Positions 27,201-38,844 of a stretch of 64,000 nucleotides of DNA are shown here, piece by piece (the first letter of the stretch is position 1; each line of letters starts with the position of its first letter). Under the pieces are notes generated by a model. That model was not told the origin of the DNA. It made no database searches and was given only the letters and a program-made list of their open reading frames with translations. The position numbers and the translations under genes were made by a program. Location of the stretch: positions 20,653,943-20,717,942 of the forward strand of contig VZSR01003807.1 of the NCBI GenBank assembly GCA_013398615.1, read 5' to 3'. This DNA is from Brachypodius melanocephalos. Lineage: Eukaryota; Chordata; Aves; Passeriformes; Pycnonotidae.

Positions 27201-30200
27201 AGGCACAGCATCACCAGCTGGGCAAGGGAGGGGATTGTCCTGCTCTGCTCTGAGGTGGGGCAGCCTCACCTCAAGTGCTGGGGGAAGTTTTGGGAGCCAC
27301 AATGTAAGAAAGGTACAAAACTATTAGAGTGTTCAAAGGAGAGCAACAAAGATGGTGAAGGACCTTGAGGGGAAGCTGTATGAGGAGCAGCTGAGGACAC
27401 TTGGTCTGTTCAGCCTGGAGAAGGGGAGACTGCAGTGTAATTTACAGTCTCCTCAAGAGGGGAAGAGGAGGGGCAGACACTGATCTCTTCTCTGCGGTGA
27501 CAGTGACACGACCCGAGGAAATGGCCTGAAGCTCTGTCTGGGGAGGGTTAGGCTGGATATTAAAAAAGGTTTTCCACCCAGAGATGGTTGGGCACTGGTC
27601 CAGGCTACTCAGGGAAGTGGCCACAGCATCAAGCCCAACAGAGTTCAAGAAACATTTGGACAATGCTCTGAGGCACAGGGTGTGACTCTTGGGGTGTCCT
27701 GTGCAGGGCCAGGAGTTGGACTCCAATGATTCCTGTGGGTTCCTTCCAACTCAGGATACTCTACAATTCTGTTCTAGGATTCTAAGTCAGAAACACAGCC
27801 TTTGCTACATTTTTGAAGAAACTACTACAGGTAGCTTAACACAATATACTCTGCTATAATTATATGGCACAAGCTGACACAATACATCAGCTATTTCACA
27901 CACAACTGAGTTTCCCTGAGCCAAAGAGTATTTCCATGGCATGCACAGCAATATGTGGAATAAAAGCTCCCCCTCCTGGCTAAGATAAGAAAAGTTCAGC
28001 TGGGGAAGGGCACCTTGTGTGAGCAGTATTGTCCTGAAGACAGGCTGCAATGACACAACAAAGTGCTCCTTGTAGAATGCTGCTATGACTTCACTATTGC
28101 TATGTTGTGTTGTATGACCAGAAGTGCTCTCAGCACTCCCCTAAAGAGCCAGCTCTAAAATGCTGCTCTTTGTAATGTCCTGAAAGTGACTGCAAGAAGT
28201 GCTTAAGCCAGATTCCAATTCTTGGTCACTTTGATCTTAAGCAGTCCATGACACACATGGACTGCTGTTTAGGCCATGTGGCATTAAACACAACAGTGAA
28301 GACAGACTTGTTAAAAGCATGAAATAAACTGTTTACATCTTTGGAAGTTGCTCTCCTTCCCTCAAAATCCCTTTCAAAGGGATTGGTTAATCCCTTGGTT
28401 AACAAACCATTAATTTTATAAACACCATTTTGCCTTTGGTATCATCTCAAATATCAGCTGGGCACCAGAAGTCATGACACCAGGTAAAAGAGTGGTGCAA
28501 GCAGTAATACAATCTTCCAGTTTTCCCCATTAGCTGAAAAAAAAAAAAGGTACATACCTGTTCCAACAAATGGATCATATACAATGTCATTGGGTTTCAC
28601 TCTGCCATGGTTTGCCATGATGAAAGAGAGGCAGGCATCCATGCTCGTATTTCCAATAAAGTGCCTCTTCTTTACACTGTAGGATTCAATGAGCTCTCTT
28701 TGGCCATCTGCAATCTGTTGAAACATTTAAAACCCCTGTCAGGTCCTGGATACAAGATATAGAGAGACATGCTCACAGACTTGCTGAAGTGACACCATCC
28801 AAACCCAGGTAACTTCACTTTGTAACACATCACCTTGCTTTCTGATGTCTGAAAATATGACAGACTTCTTTCCAAGCAACAGATAGCATGGTTCAACACC
28901 TGGGTAAATTCTTCAAGACAGAGGTTAAAAATGTACTAACATTTTAGAGAGGAAATTCTTTCAAAGAATTACAATTAGAGTACTTTGCTATTATTCTAAG
29001 GATCAGAAAAACAACTCCAGGCAATTCAGAGTTAAAGGGATTACAAAAATACAAGGATTAGAAATGCATCTCAACACATGCATGCACACACACGGATGCT
29101 TAAGGTCATACAGAATTTCTTTCTTCACTGGCATTTCTGTCCCACTCAAAATCTAAACTTAGGATAGCGTTGACAGATGAGAATTTAAGGGAAAAGCAAA
29201 CAAAGATCAAATGCTAGCATTTTCACATCAGACTTCCAAGGTATGTTGGAGAAGACCAAAGCATACCGAAACAAAACACATTCAAGCACTATCCAACATT
29301 AACCTCCCACCTCTGTTCAGCATCAGTCTTACTGGGTGAACAAAATACACCTGCCTATTTTTTCAGGTTGGTTTGCTCATTTTTAAACACTTCAGGAGTT
29401 CAGCACAGATGGGACAACAGCTGCAATGTTTTGCAGCATTGCCACAACCCAGGATGCTCACACATTAATCACAGGCATGGAGAATATTCACAGGCCCTAA
29501 CAGATCCCTTGGATCTCTTAATTTCCCTGTACACGAGCCCCTGACTGTAGTTACACAATAGAACCACTCTGCAGTGGTTCTCCCTCCTTCCAGCTGCCCT
29601 TGACCCAGGACATTGCAAGCACATATTCCCATCAGTGGTTAGTGTCATTCTGGGAGATACCCTTTGAGGAGCGACTTTGTCCGCACAAAAATATAAAAGA
29701 CTAGATCAAATTTCCTCAGGATATCCTAATAATGCAGCAGGTTTAGAGTGCATATGGCCAGCAGGCAGGAACATTTGCAGTGAAGCCCACAGATGACAGG
29801 CTCCAGACAGTTTTTGCACTTGGTTCCTTCTGCACTGTTGGTGTTCCCTCAGGCAGGTACCTGCCTGTGGGCTGGATTCACTGATGTCCAAAGCCTCAGG
29901 GATCAATCTAGACCTTTCCATGGAGGTGCCTGCCAGGACCACATGAAACACTTACAAAATGCTCCCGTGAGAATGATGCCACTCAGCAGGGCCACAAACC
30001 ATCTACAGTTCTGTACATCTTTCTATGTGTTTGAAACAGGAGCTTTCAGCTGCAGCCAGGTCCAAAACAATGTAACACACCACCTCAGCTGTGCAGTCTC
30101 GCTGCTGTGCTGAATTCTCTCAGTGGATGGCAAGACAAAGGTGTGTTTCCAGATACAACTTTTATTTTTTTCCACCTCTGACTTGTCCAGTAAAGCCACT

Positions 30201-33200
30201 TTTTCCTAGCCGCACTAAGGACTCCTAGATTTGCTTCAGAGTATTATGCAATGACAAATTCAGACAATGCTATTTTCTGCTTCTGTTAAAAGTCAAAACA
30301 CTCTTTACATTTAAACTGAAGTTACACTCTCCTGAAAATACAAGCTTATAAAAACTGAAGCAAACATGCTCACGCACCCATCTACCAAAATACAGATGAA
30401 TGGGCTCTTCTGGAACATCATTTGGGTTCATTCCATAATCTTCCAAAATCCAGAAGGTGTGTTCTGGATTCTTTAAATTTACTTTTCCTTTGAATGGCAG
30501 AAATTCAAGGGCCTACATAATAAAGAAAAACAGAGACAAAAATAAACAGGGTCAATTTTTTTCAATAGGTATCTTTCCTCCTCCCCAAAAAAACCAAAAT
30601 CAAACCAAACAAAAAACCAGCAAAAACCTCACAATTTTACTTGTGAGAAATAGTATATTAGTATTAAAAAGTTCATCCAATTCTCAATGGATTTTTGAAA
30701 TGCCTTTCTTCTAAACAAAAATAGCTCACATGATTACAGACTAGAAATTGGGAACCATAATATTTTCTATTAATTGAACTCAACTTCAAAGAAAATTAAC
30801 TGTGCATATTAATGATGCAATTTTCAAGTTATAGAAACAACACTGATGATGAACAATGGGATATGAAATTTCAGTGATGTGCAGCCACAGCAGTTTACAT
30901 ACTTAGCATTATTTCATGTACACAAAAACCGAACAAACAGAAAAATAGCTACTATTAATACAGATAATTTCAGTCTCTGTAAATGAAGTAAATTGAATAA
31001 ATAGGTGCCAAAATAGAACGTGGAAGAGCAGAAATATACAGTAATTTGGAAAAATGTCCTAAATGAAATACTGATATAGTTAGGAGGAGAGCACAACTAC
31101 AGACAAGAACATGATGACAGAACAGGAGATCAGCACACAATCCACAGCTTGCAGCTGAAGCCACTTGTTTTACATTCTGTAACAATAAAAGCCTCATAAG
31201 GAGATCAAGTAACAGATTTTCCAAAAATCTAGTACCTAACTCTTGCCATTTGAATCTTACAGTTTCCCCAGCACACTGGGCTGAAATCAGTAGTAGTATT
31301 TGTTTGGCTTTGTATATGCCTTAAACAGTTGGTATATAGAAAAAAAAAAAAAAGTCATGAATTTTGAGAGAATGTTAGCTCAGACAGAAAAATCTCATTT
31401 AGACCTGCTAAGACACAAGCCATAAACCTCCTTAAGATCTTGAAGACACTTAAATACACTGACAGCAAGGAATAAGAACAACACTAATAGATTAAACTAA
31501 ACAAAGATTTCATAACTATCTACTTACATCAATCTTTTTTATTTTCTGTGCTTGGGTCAGTGTTTTATTAAATGTATGAATACGTATTTTGTAAGTGGAG
31601 TCTGACTGTAGATATGGAAGCTGAAAAGAAAAAAAGGCAAAGACACTTTAATTAGTACAGATGCGGGGCTATTCATTCGGCTTAAGGAACCATATTATCC
31701 ACATGCTTTATATGTATACCATCTTGTCTGTTGGATAGTTCTTCAAAGATGCATAGAGCTCTCCTGCAGATCTTCCATGGCCCCACAGTTCAAATATGGA
31801 CCTGAAATGACAGAGTTTTTGAGAGTGGAGTCACACAGAGCAGAGAAAATGCCTTACAGATATTTATTCCTTTTAACCTACTTGGCCAACTTATTTAGGC
31901 TTTACTTCATAGAGTACTAGCGTGGCATTTAATTCTTGACAAATGTTTTAACTTTTGTTTGTAACAAGTCTTTTTAATCCTAGGCTGATATTTCACTAAT
32001 GCTTTTCTTTCTTTGGCAACATGTACCAAAAGCTTCAGAGCTTTTCATATTGATTAGCAGTGCAATGGAGACACTCCAGTGATCTTATTCTAAAACTAAC
32101 ACATCTCCCCACAATCAGCAGTAGGACAGAAAAATAAGACAACAAGCACACAACAGGGACTGTGCAACACTCTGCACAGGGGCCCAAGCTCTGAAGAACA
32201 CAGAACAGACACCACAAATTTAGTATGGTCAGAGAGACGTAACACACCTATGCTGCTCATCCTGAACCATAATTCAAGGCCTCTCTCATGCCCCTCACTG
32301 TTATGTTAGCATGTTATTCAGACACCTCTAAAAAGGGCCAGCTGGAACAATCCCTCTCCAGCATATTTCTGTGCTCTTGAATTTCCTAGAAGGGAGCTCT
32401 GCTGCAGCAGTCAGGGCTGAAGGCTCAGATGCCAGCACTGAGGAAGGGTGACACAACCTTTCCCTTCCAAACATGATCGTCAGTTTTCACGTATCACTGG
32501 TTTTATCTTTCAACTCCATACATATTTTAGAACAAGCCACTAACTCAACATTATACAAGGCACATAAAACATGAGTGACACTACAAGTACTGTCTGTGAA
32601 GCGAATAACATCATTTCAAGACCCTGAATCGATCATACACTGAGCAAAGAGGATGGGCATGCTACATAATCAGCCTACAGGAGTCCTGCAGGCTCCAGTA
32701 ACACCTGAATTCCAGAGGGAATCAGAGACTCTTTATTTTATGACTCCATACAAAATTGGTATTTGTCATAATAGAACAAAATTCCACTGCTTGTGTTATT
32801 ATTGACAAGATTTCTCATCTCTTACTTTGCACATACTGTCCGCTTCATTAGTCCCCTTGCCATCTCTTCTGAAGGAATATTGAGAATCCAAAATGGAGAC
32901 TGCAATCAAGAGAAGGTAAGTGAAGCAAATACCTAGCTGGAGGATGTCACATGAATTACACAACTACACAGTTCTGGTCTGTAAAAAGAGAACATGCATA
33001 CTGAAGATAAAAAAAGTAATTAAAAAATTTAATAAAAAATTAAATCTGTTAACTTTAATTATATAGAGAACATGGGGATAAAATAATTTAATTGAGACAA
33101 AATTGTTTACTCAGCTTGAATGTCTGAGAAATTCTGTTATGTATTTAATTTTTCCAACATAACTGACTTGGTAAAATACTGTTTGCACTTCTCTTGATTA

Positions 33201-35222
33201 TTCACCTGCTAAAGGCTGGAAACACTTTGTTACACAGCGTTCAGTAATCCCAGTAACATTCTCTGACCAAGCACTGAGATCAGAATCATATGGCTTCCTA
33301 GCTGCACTCCTCTGTCTCTCTGATTTAGAGGCAAACATCAATTCTTAAACTGCTGCTGAGTGTTTTCAGGGTTCAGATATTCTAAAAAGCAAAGAGAGCC
33401 TCCCAGCAGATGGCACTGCTTCTTTTCATGCTGGTAAGTGAAGACATCCTGAGGTGCATTTTGTACATCTTTTTTCCACTTCTGAGTCTTTACTGAAATT
33501 GAGAAGTCCTCAGTTATGGGAAGATTTCTGATTTTCCTACGAAACTTCAATATTTATTCAGCTGCCTATATTTAACAGAAATACTGTTAAGAATATAGAT
33601 GCATACCATACACAAACTCAAGTAAAATATTTGGTACTTGCTTACATTTACACGAATTTCCTGCTCGCCACTGAATTGTCCACCACAAAGGGAGAGCAAT
33701 GACGTTATTTCCTAAAGTGAAAATATAAAGGTCAGGCTTTAGAATCATTAACTAATGTTATACAGAAAGACAGAAAGACCAAATGGCAGCATGACACAAA
33801 TTCTAATGCAGATGGTGGATTGGGCAAAAGTTCACAAGTAAATTCAGATTGTATGTACCGTTCATGAACTGAAAATTAAGACTCCGCTGCTATAAAAACA
33901 GCTTTCTCAAAATTAATTGACCAATGCCATGAAAATTTCAGTAATCAAACCCCAGCATTTTGCATTTTCTCTTTCATCAGAATCTTTACTGTTCAATCAT
34001 ACACTCTTACAATATTCCTCCTACAATATTATCCACTCTCGTCTTAAAATATTTTTCTGACTAGGTCTCATAAAAGCGATATTTCATTAGTAACACTGAC
34101 CCAAGGCTAGGATCAACAGATCATCTGGCTAAAAAATCTGTCCTTGCTTGTTCCATTAAGTTTTTGACAAATCATGTCCCTAACATAGCTCATCACAAAA
34201 CCAAACAAGCTGAGCAGTCACCAAAATACAAGAAATGAGAAATGGCTCTACTTTCTTCACCAGCCATATCAATCAAGCGTCACCAAAACCTTGGTGATAA
34301 AAAGAAAAGCTTTCTGTTACATGTGTATCATCTTCTTTTTACTTCATCCGATCACCTTGCCTAAAGAAAAATCGGGTTGATCATAAATACATAAACTCAG
34401 GTTCCAGTCCTGTAAAGCAAATAGGAAAAAGCAATGCACAGAAGAAAACGTTAATGAAAACAAGGAAACTAAATGATTCAAGACATATTAAACATTTTGT
34501 AACATGTAACAGTCCAAGCGATGAGGGAACATCACCCAGTGAAACAGACCATGGCACTGAGTGCCACATCCCGTCTTTCCCTGAACACCGGCAGGGACGG
34601 TGACTCCACCAGCCCCCTGGGCAGTCCACGGAGAGGGGCCCTGGCAGCACCAGCCTCTCCTGCACACAGGGCACGCTGGCGGGAGCTGCCGTGTAACTTA
34701 AAAAAAAAATTTAAAAGTCACCAAAGCCAGAAACTTGAAAGCATTTTTGTAACCCCAGCTTCCGCTTCTCACACGCAGCCTCGAGTACTCTGCTGGCAAC
34801 CTCTCCTAGTGCCAGAGGCTCTGGAAAAGCGAGCGGCAAGGAAAGTGCTGCCTTAAAGCCACCGCGCGGAGGCTCTCCATAAGCCTGGGGCAGAGGGGTA
34901 AAGGGAGCCCCACGCCTAAGGGTCCCTTCCCAAAGGACGCGGGGAGCGGCGAGGGAAAGGGCGCCGGGCGCTCCGAGCCCCCGGCGCGGCCGAAGAGAAG
35001 GGACCCCCGCCGTGGTCCAGCTCCCCCGGGGCCGCCCTGTCCGGGAGCGTCCCGGAGGAGAGGGGAGGGGAGGGGAGGGCAGCGCCTCTCCCGGCCCCGG
35101 TCGCAGCCCCAGTCGCGGTCGCGGCCCCGGTCCCGCGCAGCGCTCACCGGCAGGCGGAACTCGAGGTGCTCCTGCGCCAGCAGCAGCAAATAGCGCCTCA
35201 GCGCCGAGGCCGCCAGCGCCAT
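12088..35222 (-). CDS. TRMT11: tRNA (guanine(10)-N2)-methyltransferase catalytic subunit, complete
   Basis: TRMT11, with TRMT112, uses S-adenosylmethionine to form N2-methylguanosine at position 10 of tRNAs. Thirteen coding exons join with canonical GT-AG sites and consistent phases: 35148-35222, 33646-33711, 32826-32899, 31720-31801, 31528-31620, 30378-30512, 28558-28714, 23887-23967, 23079-23243, 21663-21735, 20795-20926, 17517-17637, 12088-12219. The total is 1386 bases, 461 residues plus stop; human TRMT11 is about 463. The N-terminal half is the THUMP-type tRNA-binding part. The methyltransferase part shows motif I DPFVGTGGLL (residues 222-231), GTDIDYN (243-249) and the catalytic DPPYG (309-313). 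No frameshift or lost motif is seen. Synteny with HINT3 and NCOA7 supports the call. The start follows from the conserved YLLLLAQEHLEFRLP end of exon 1. Confidence 0.97.
12220..17516. other. TRMT11: TRMT11 intron 12
   Basis: AT-rich intron with a GTGAGC donor and a GCAG acceptor. Apart from a 21-bp tandem duplication at 12946-12987, no repeat family, nested gene or RNA gene is recognised. Confidence 0.6.
12946..12987. repeat. 21-bp tandem duplication
   Basis: Two adjacent copies of GATAAAAACAAGCACACRACA, differing at one base, inside the last TRMT11 intron. Confidence 0.8.
17517..17637 (-). CDS. TRMT11: TRMT11 coding exon 12
   Basis: Residues 378-418, YSEEIIPRHPCLKLISNCEQ..., ending EKVKEFK. 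TCCAG acceptor, GTGAGC donor. Confidence 0.96.
20795..20926 (-). CDS. TRMT11: TRMT11 coding exon 11
   Basis: Residues 334-378, SSSYHLSDIFFDLLKFGAEH, then GGRLVYWLPIYRPE. The donor GTACGT after CCTGA is chosen because exon 12 begins A-TAC-TCA, which restores Glu-Tyr-Ser. A second GT four bases on would break the frame. Confidence 0.94.
21663..21735 (-). CDS. TRMT11: TRMT11 coding exon 10
   Basis: Residues 310-334. Completes the DPPYG motif, then IREAPRRMGSPKETVKSVER. TTTAG acceptor, GTAGGG donor. Confidence 0.94.
23079..23243 (-). CDS. TRMT11: TRMT11 coding exon 9
   Basis: Residues 255-310, KASRKNQKWRGPDENIRANL..., ending DAIITD plus the first base of the catalytic Pro codon. CCCAG acceptor, GTAAGT donor. 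Confidence 0.97.
23887..23967 (-). CDS. TRMT11: TRMT11 coding exon 8
   Basis: Residues 228-255, completing GTGGLL, then AHFGAYVCGTDIDYNTIHGL. GTAG acceptor, GTATGT donor. Confidence 0.96.
27130..27782 (+). mobile_element. CR1 LINE fragment with 3' end, intronic
   Basis: Sense CR1 text, starting near GAACATGAGCCAGCAGTGCT and continuing through GGGGTGCATCAGGCACAGCA and CAGCTGAGGACACTTGGTCT. It ends in GGGTTCCTTCCAACTCAGG plus ATTCT repeats. The first part parallels 6045-6180 closely, so the two are related copies. It lies antisense to TRMT11 in intron 7. Internal frames are broken. Confidence 0.88.
28558..28714 (-). CDS. TRMT11: TRMT11 coding exon 7
   Basis: Residues 176-228, IADGQRELIESYSVKKRHFI..., ending in the SAM-binding DPFVGT-G motif. 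The last codon is split after one base at a GTATGT donor. Confidence 0.97.
30378..30512 (-). CDS. TRMT11: TRMT11 coding exon 6
   Basis: Residues 131-175, ALEFLPFKGKVNLKNPEHTF..., ending YFGRW. TGTAG acceptor and a GTGCGT donor. Confidence 0.95.
31528..31620 (-). CDS. TRMT11: TRMT11 coding exon 5
   Basis: Residues 100-130, LPYLQSDSTYKIRIHTFNKT..., ending KIKKID. TTTCAG acceptor, GTAAGT donor. Confidence 0.95.
31720..31801 (-). CDS. TRMT11: TRMT11 coding exon 4
   Basis: Residues 72-99, SIFELWGHGRSAGELYASLK..., ending TDKM. TTTCAG acceptor, GTATAC donor. Confidence 0.95.
32826..32899 (-). CDS. TRMT11: TRMT11 coding exon 3
   Basis: Residues 48-72 (last codon split), SPFWILNIPSEEMARGLMKR... GCAG acceptor, GTAAGA donor, ends in phase 2. 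Confidence 0.94.
33646..33711 (-). CDS. TRMT11: TRMT11 coding exon 2
   Basis: Residues 26-47, beginning EITSLLSLCGGQF. CTTTAG acceptor, GTAAGC donor, phase 0 on both sides. Confidence 0.93.
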
Positions 35223-35335
35223 GTCCGGCCATCCCCCGCCTCCCGCATGCGCCGCCGGCAGGGAAGGGCGGGAGCGGCGGGAGGAGCCCGGGAAGGGGCG
35301 TGTGGCGGAGAGACCCCCGCGGGCCTTGCAGCACA
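34850..35335. promoter_or_regulatory. TRMT11: CpG-rich promoter/first-exon region of TRMT11
   Basis: GC- and CpG-dense block around the TRMT11 start codon (35222) and first donor, in sharp contrast to the AT-rich flanks. Long open frames on both strands here (up to 207 codons) are GC-composition artefacts. No TATA box is evident, as expected of a housekeeping CpG-island promoter. Confidence 0.8.
35148..35222 (-). CDS. TRMT11: TRMT11 coding exon 1
   Basis: Residues 1-25, MALAASALRRYLLLLAQEHL..., ending FRLP at a GTGAGC donor in phase 0. Lies in the CpG-rich promoter. Confidence 0.95.
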
Positions 35336-37421
35336 CTTAGCTGCTCAGGCTATTCATGCATTACAGTTCATTTCATCTCCTCCTCATCCTCTTTGCAGTT
35401 ATATTTTGGTTGTGCTTTATCACGCACGCCACGTGTCAGTGCAGCCGTGCCTGCGTATGGTTTATAAATAACTCGTGTACACTGGGGACACGCTCTCTCG
35501 GGGGTGTTTCACTGCCAGGGGCGCGCTGCGGCCTCTGCCGGCCACATTTAAGGACCTGGAGCATTAAATAACACTAAGAATTAACAGGTGCCAAAGGAGT
35601 CGCGTTCCTTTTTCCGTGGGAAGGAGGTCAGCGCCGGCGGCGTGGGTGTCGCAGCAGGTAGAGAAACACATTCCCAGGAAAGGGGCAGAGGTGTGACGGT
35701 CCGGCAGAGGGGCGAAAAGGGGTTTGTCTTGCGGATTATGCTTTATTTTAATATCTAGTCTTGATAACTGTAATCCCGTACTCATTGATCCCCCCTCTGT
35801 TGTGCTGATCTGAAAGGTTCGTTTTATCCAGTTTTTGGTAAACTGTTTATTAGGACCAGGCCAGCTCTGCACTGAACTCATGTTCTGTGTTGTATGTGCT
35901 GATTTTGGACAGTTTGTTTTTTGGTGGTTTGGTTTTTTTCCTCCTAGATGGCTAAGATTTTGCTGTGAGCACTACACGGGACATCTTCTTTATGCATCTC
36001 CATAATCTCATCCTGCAGCTTCTCCAGTTATCCCTTCCCACAGTAATCAAAACTGAGGTTACTGTGAAGCTTTAGCCCTGATGATTGACAAGAAAGCAAT
36101 CTAAAGCGACCTGGCACCTAAAGGTGAGCTTTCCTAGAAGAGAAAGAAAAGAGGTAGATGTGGATCCAGCTTGTTCACCTCAGTAGTTGAGAGCTGAGAC
36201 CCAGCAATAATATCTTGCTGAACTGCTGACAAACCCTGTGAGCCTGAGATTGCTTCCGAAATCTTGGAAATGCTGACAGAGCTTTAGTGAAACAAGTCTG
36301 CTTTTATTTTTCCAGTCTCTCTCACTTGAAATTTCTTAGCTGTATTGCTTCCGTTTTAGAAACTCCATAGAAGGGGATGTTGGTATTATTTTTAAGCTTA
36401 ATCTCTTTGAAACTGGTTTTGCTTACTTTATCTGCACTGCCTTGCCTTGGGGCATTCTGTGTGTTCTCAGAAGGTGAACACCTGTTTTTCACTGATACTG
36501 TTTCTTACAGAAGACTTTAACAAAAGCCCTGTTTTTTTCTTGCTTTTGACTTGAGGATCAGTGCAAAATCTCTGGCAGTGTTTACATGTTGCTCTACTTA
36601 GTTTGAAAGTGAATGTACGATTTACGGAGTATTTGATTCTGACATAAAAACAAAATGCTTTTCAGATGCTGTGTTTGGAAACAGAACGTACATTCCTGTA
36701 ATGCCACTGAGGAGAATCAAGCAGTTTGTTAGTGTGGATGTGGAGAGTCATCTTAAAAACATTGCATAACTCTTCTAGGGAGAGAAAGGAAGAACATTTA
36801 CACTTTTTAGCCCTCAGGGGAATTTTATATACATAAAGTGTAATTACTCAACTTGAAATTTATCCAAGAAGATAAAATTAACCACCTTCCTCTTACAAAA
36901 AGGGTAACAATGGTAATATACAACAATCGCGAGTTTCAATTTAAAAGTGAGAGACCACGAATGAAAAGCCGTTATTTCATATGTGCTGTTCCTTATTATT
37001 CCCAATTCCCCTCTCTGGCGGTCATGTTGCCACTCTTATGCTCACCTCGTGCACCCCTCTAGACCCAGAGGCAACACAAGTGGTTTTTTACTGACCTGGA
37101 GGTTCTGCTGGGGAATATAAGGAATCCTGTCCCTGCTCATGGGTTCATGTGCAACAGCACCATATGTATGTGTGTAAGTGCTCATAAAATCTTACTTTTA
37201 AAACAATCCTTTCAAAATACCTGGTGTAATTCAGCTGTTAAACTGTTCAGAATTTGCATTTCCGTCCATTTCCCCGTAGAAAATCCGGCACCAATTCTGT
37301 GTTTTAACTTCAGATGTCGGTAAAAGTATCAGCTCTACTTAGGTGCTGCTACCTGGAAACTCCGGGTATTTCAACAGGTGAACGAGCCAGCAAAGACATG
37401 GCTATAGCACCTCTGTAGGGA
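35336..37421. other. Spacer between divergent TRMT11 and the ABRA-like gene
   Basis: About 2 kb separating the TRMT11 promoter from the TATA element of the plus-strand ABRA-like gene. No coding exon is recognised. It may hold shared regulatory DNA, but no specific site is supported. Confidence 0.45.
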
Positions 37422-37428
37422 TATAAAA
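37422..37428 (+). promoter_or_regulatory. Candidate TATA box of the ABRA-like gene
   Basis: TATAAAA, about 960 bases upstream of the proposed ATG and upstream of a plausible first exon that would end at the GTAAGT donor at 38071. It is the best core-promoter element on this strand between TRMT11 and the coding exon. Inference only. Confidence 0.4.
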
Positions 37429-37449
37429 GTCTGTCCCTAATTCACCAGA

Positions 37450-38070
37450 ATAACCACGTCCTGCACAGGCAGTCCATAATCCAAGCGCATGGAATGCCCC
37501 AGGTGGTGAGCAGCCCGCGTACCGGGAGTACCGGGAGCGGTGAGGCTCTTCCAGCGCTGCCTGCCCTCGGGCTGTAGCCGGCAGACATGGCCGTGCAGCG
37601 CAGCCTTTTAAGGGAGAACAATCTATTCTGCCTTTGTCTTCCTCACTAAATAGGGTGTTGCAGGCAGAAACGCGCTCCCTAACTGGATTTTTACTTCTCC
37701 TTGCAGTGCCTGATGAGGAAAAATCCCCCTGTTCCGACCATATATTGGCGTTTCGGCTCCAGATAACATCTTCTGTGCATAATAACTTCCACAGTCAGCG
37801 GGAACCTTGTCGGCACGGCAAGGTGAATTTGTCCACCTTTAATCGGCGTCCAGGCAGGAGAGAGGCTTCCCACCCCTGTGCATGGGTTGGCGTGCCGCTG
37901 CTGCCGCTCGGGGATGGTTTGCTCTCTCCGCAGCTGAGCCAGCACTGCCTCAGATTGTTTGGGAAATCAGCGGGGCTGCCGGGTACCAGGATAAAGTTCT
38001 TGAAAAGGCGTCATTGCAAGAAGAGTGAGTACTGCCCTATGTGTTGCACGGAGGCTGCGGCGTTTGTTCG
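37450..38070 (+). other. Candidate 5' untranslated exon of the ABRA-like gene
   Basis: Locally GC-rich block downstream of the TATA element, ending in CG|GTAAGT at 38071. Splicing to the strong acceptor at 38301-38302 gives a frame that is open into the costars exon but has no ATG between its last upstream stop (TGA at 38001) and the splice. The exon therefore looks non-coding. The 146-codon open frame at 37634-38074 does not join in frame: joined to 38303 it meets a TGA at once. The 5' limit is a guess from the TATA position. Confidence 0.4.
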
Positions 38071-38382
38071 GTAAGTGCGGGACCCGTGGAGCACCGTGTA
38101 ACCTTGTAAGCATAATTTGCTGCCCTGTGTTCCTAAATTACTTCTGAATTTCACCTGAATCACTTTTACTTTCTTCATTGACGTAGAATTATGAGTGGAT
38201 TTAAAATCTTCAGATATTTAACCTCCTTTTCAGCAGCCTTACGTCTCACTCGGGCAAAACCCTTCCAAAAAAATACCAGGCTAATTTTTTTTTCCTTCAC
38301 AGCTGACAGTGCATACAGGAACCATAGTTACAGCCAGTCACTGATTCGTTTCCTGCTTGAATGCCATAAAATATTTTCAGAA

Positions 38383-38844
38383 ATGGAAGGTGATAAAGGG
38401 CAAAGTGCTAAAGCTACCAGTGCAGTGGGTGACCTGAGGAAAAGCTGGCAGACCTGGGCAGAGGATCACATTGAGTATCAGAGGAAGAATCCGTTCAGCA
38501 GTGACGACAGGCTTGCGTCTAAACCTGCGCATACTCACAGAGGAGATCCTACCTATGGGAGACCCCCTGAAGGGTCTCAGACAGAGCAGAGAGGGAAAGA
38601 TGCTCACTCACACGTGGGAAAGGAAGTAGAAGAGCTGTGCTTGGTCATCAGAAGAACTGGAGAGGTGGGAGAAGATGGACACGTGACTGTGACATTCGGG
38701 AAGCTGTTTGAAACGTATGTGACTATTTCCAATAAAGTAGTGGGAATCTTGTTAAGGGCCAGAAAACACGGTCTGGTTCATTTTGAAGGTGAAATGCTTT
38801 GGCAAGGAAAAGATGATGATGTGGTCATCACTTTACTACAATAA
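38383..38844 (+). CDS. ABRA-like costars-domain protein, 153 residues
   Basis: The translation resembles the C-terminal half of ABRA/STARS, a muscle actin-binding protein that promotes Rho and SRF/MRTF signalling. From the Met at 38383 it reads VGDLRKSWQTWAEDHIEYQR, then a NPF and a YGRPPEGS segment. A costars domain follows (about residues 82-153) with VTVTFGKLFETYV, KVVGILLRARKHGLVHFEGE and MLWQGKDDDVVITLLQ before TAA. It lacks the long N-terminal half of full ABRA (about 380 residues in human), so it is either a short paralogue or has unrecognised upstream coding exons. An upstream Met at 38191 is in frame but lies before the strong acceptor at 38302. The gene is opposite in strand to its neighbours TRMT11 and HINT3. 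The frame is intact, with no sign of decay. ABRACL is less similar than ABRA by motif memory. Confidence 0.85.
   Translation: MEGDKGQSAKATSAVGDLRKSWQTWAEDHIEYQRKNPFSSDDRLASKPAHTHRGDPTYGRPPEGSQTEQRGKDAHSHVGKEVEELCLVIRRTGEVGEDGHVTVTFGKLFETYVTISNKVVGILLRARKHGLVHFEGEMLWQGKDDDVVITLLQ

Larger units (their letters stand above)
23244..28557. other. TRMT11: TRMT11 introns 7-8
   Basis: Intron 8 is 23244-23886. Intron 7 is 23968-28557 and carries the CR1 copy at 27130-27782. Nothing else recognisable. Confidence 0.55.
28715..35147. other. TRMT11: TRMT11 introns 1-6
   Basis: Introns between exons 1-7: 33712-35147, 32900-33645, 31802-32825, 31621-31719, 30513-31527 and 28715-30377. Intron 4 is only 99 bases. 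No nested gene is seen. A poly-A/T run occurs near 31340. Confidence 0.55.

Noticed and set aside
29706..30113. Overlapping 81- and 106-codon frames on opposite strands
   Set aside because: Within TRMT11 intron 6, no conserved motif or splice support.
34711..35467. Open frames of 207, 176 and 151 codons on both strands
   Set aside because: They overlap the TRMT11 CpG-rich first exon. Only the first 25 codons of the TRMT11 frame are supported; the rest reflects GC composition.
37634..38074. 146-codon plus-strand frame upstream of the ABRA-like exon
   Set aside because: Its phase at the 38071 donor gives an immediate stop on joining 38303 and is out of frame at 38381. No ABRA-like N-terminal text is seen.
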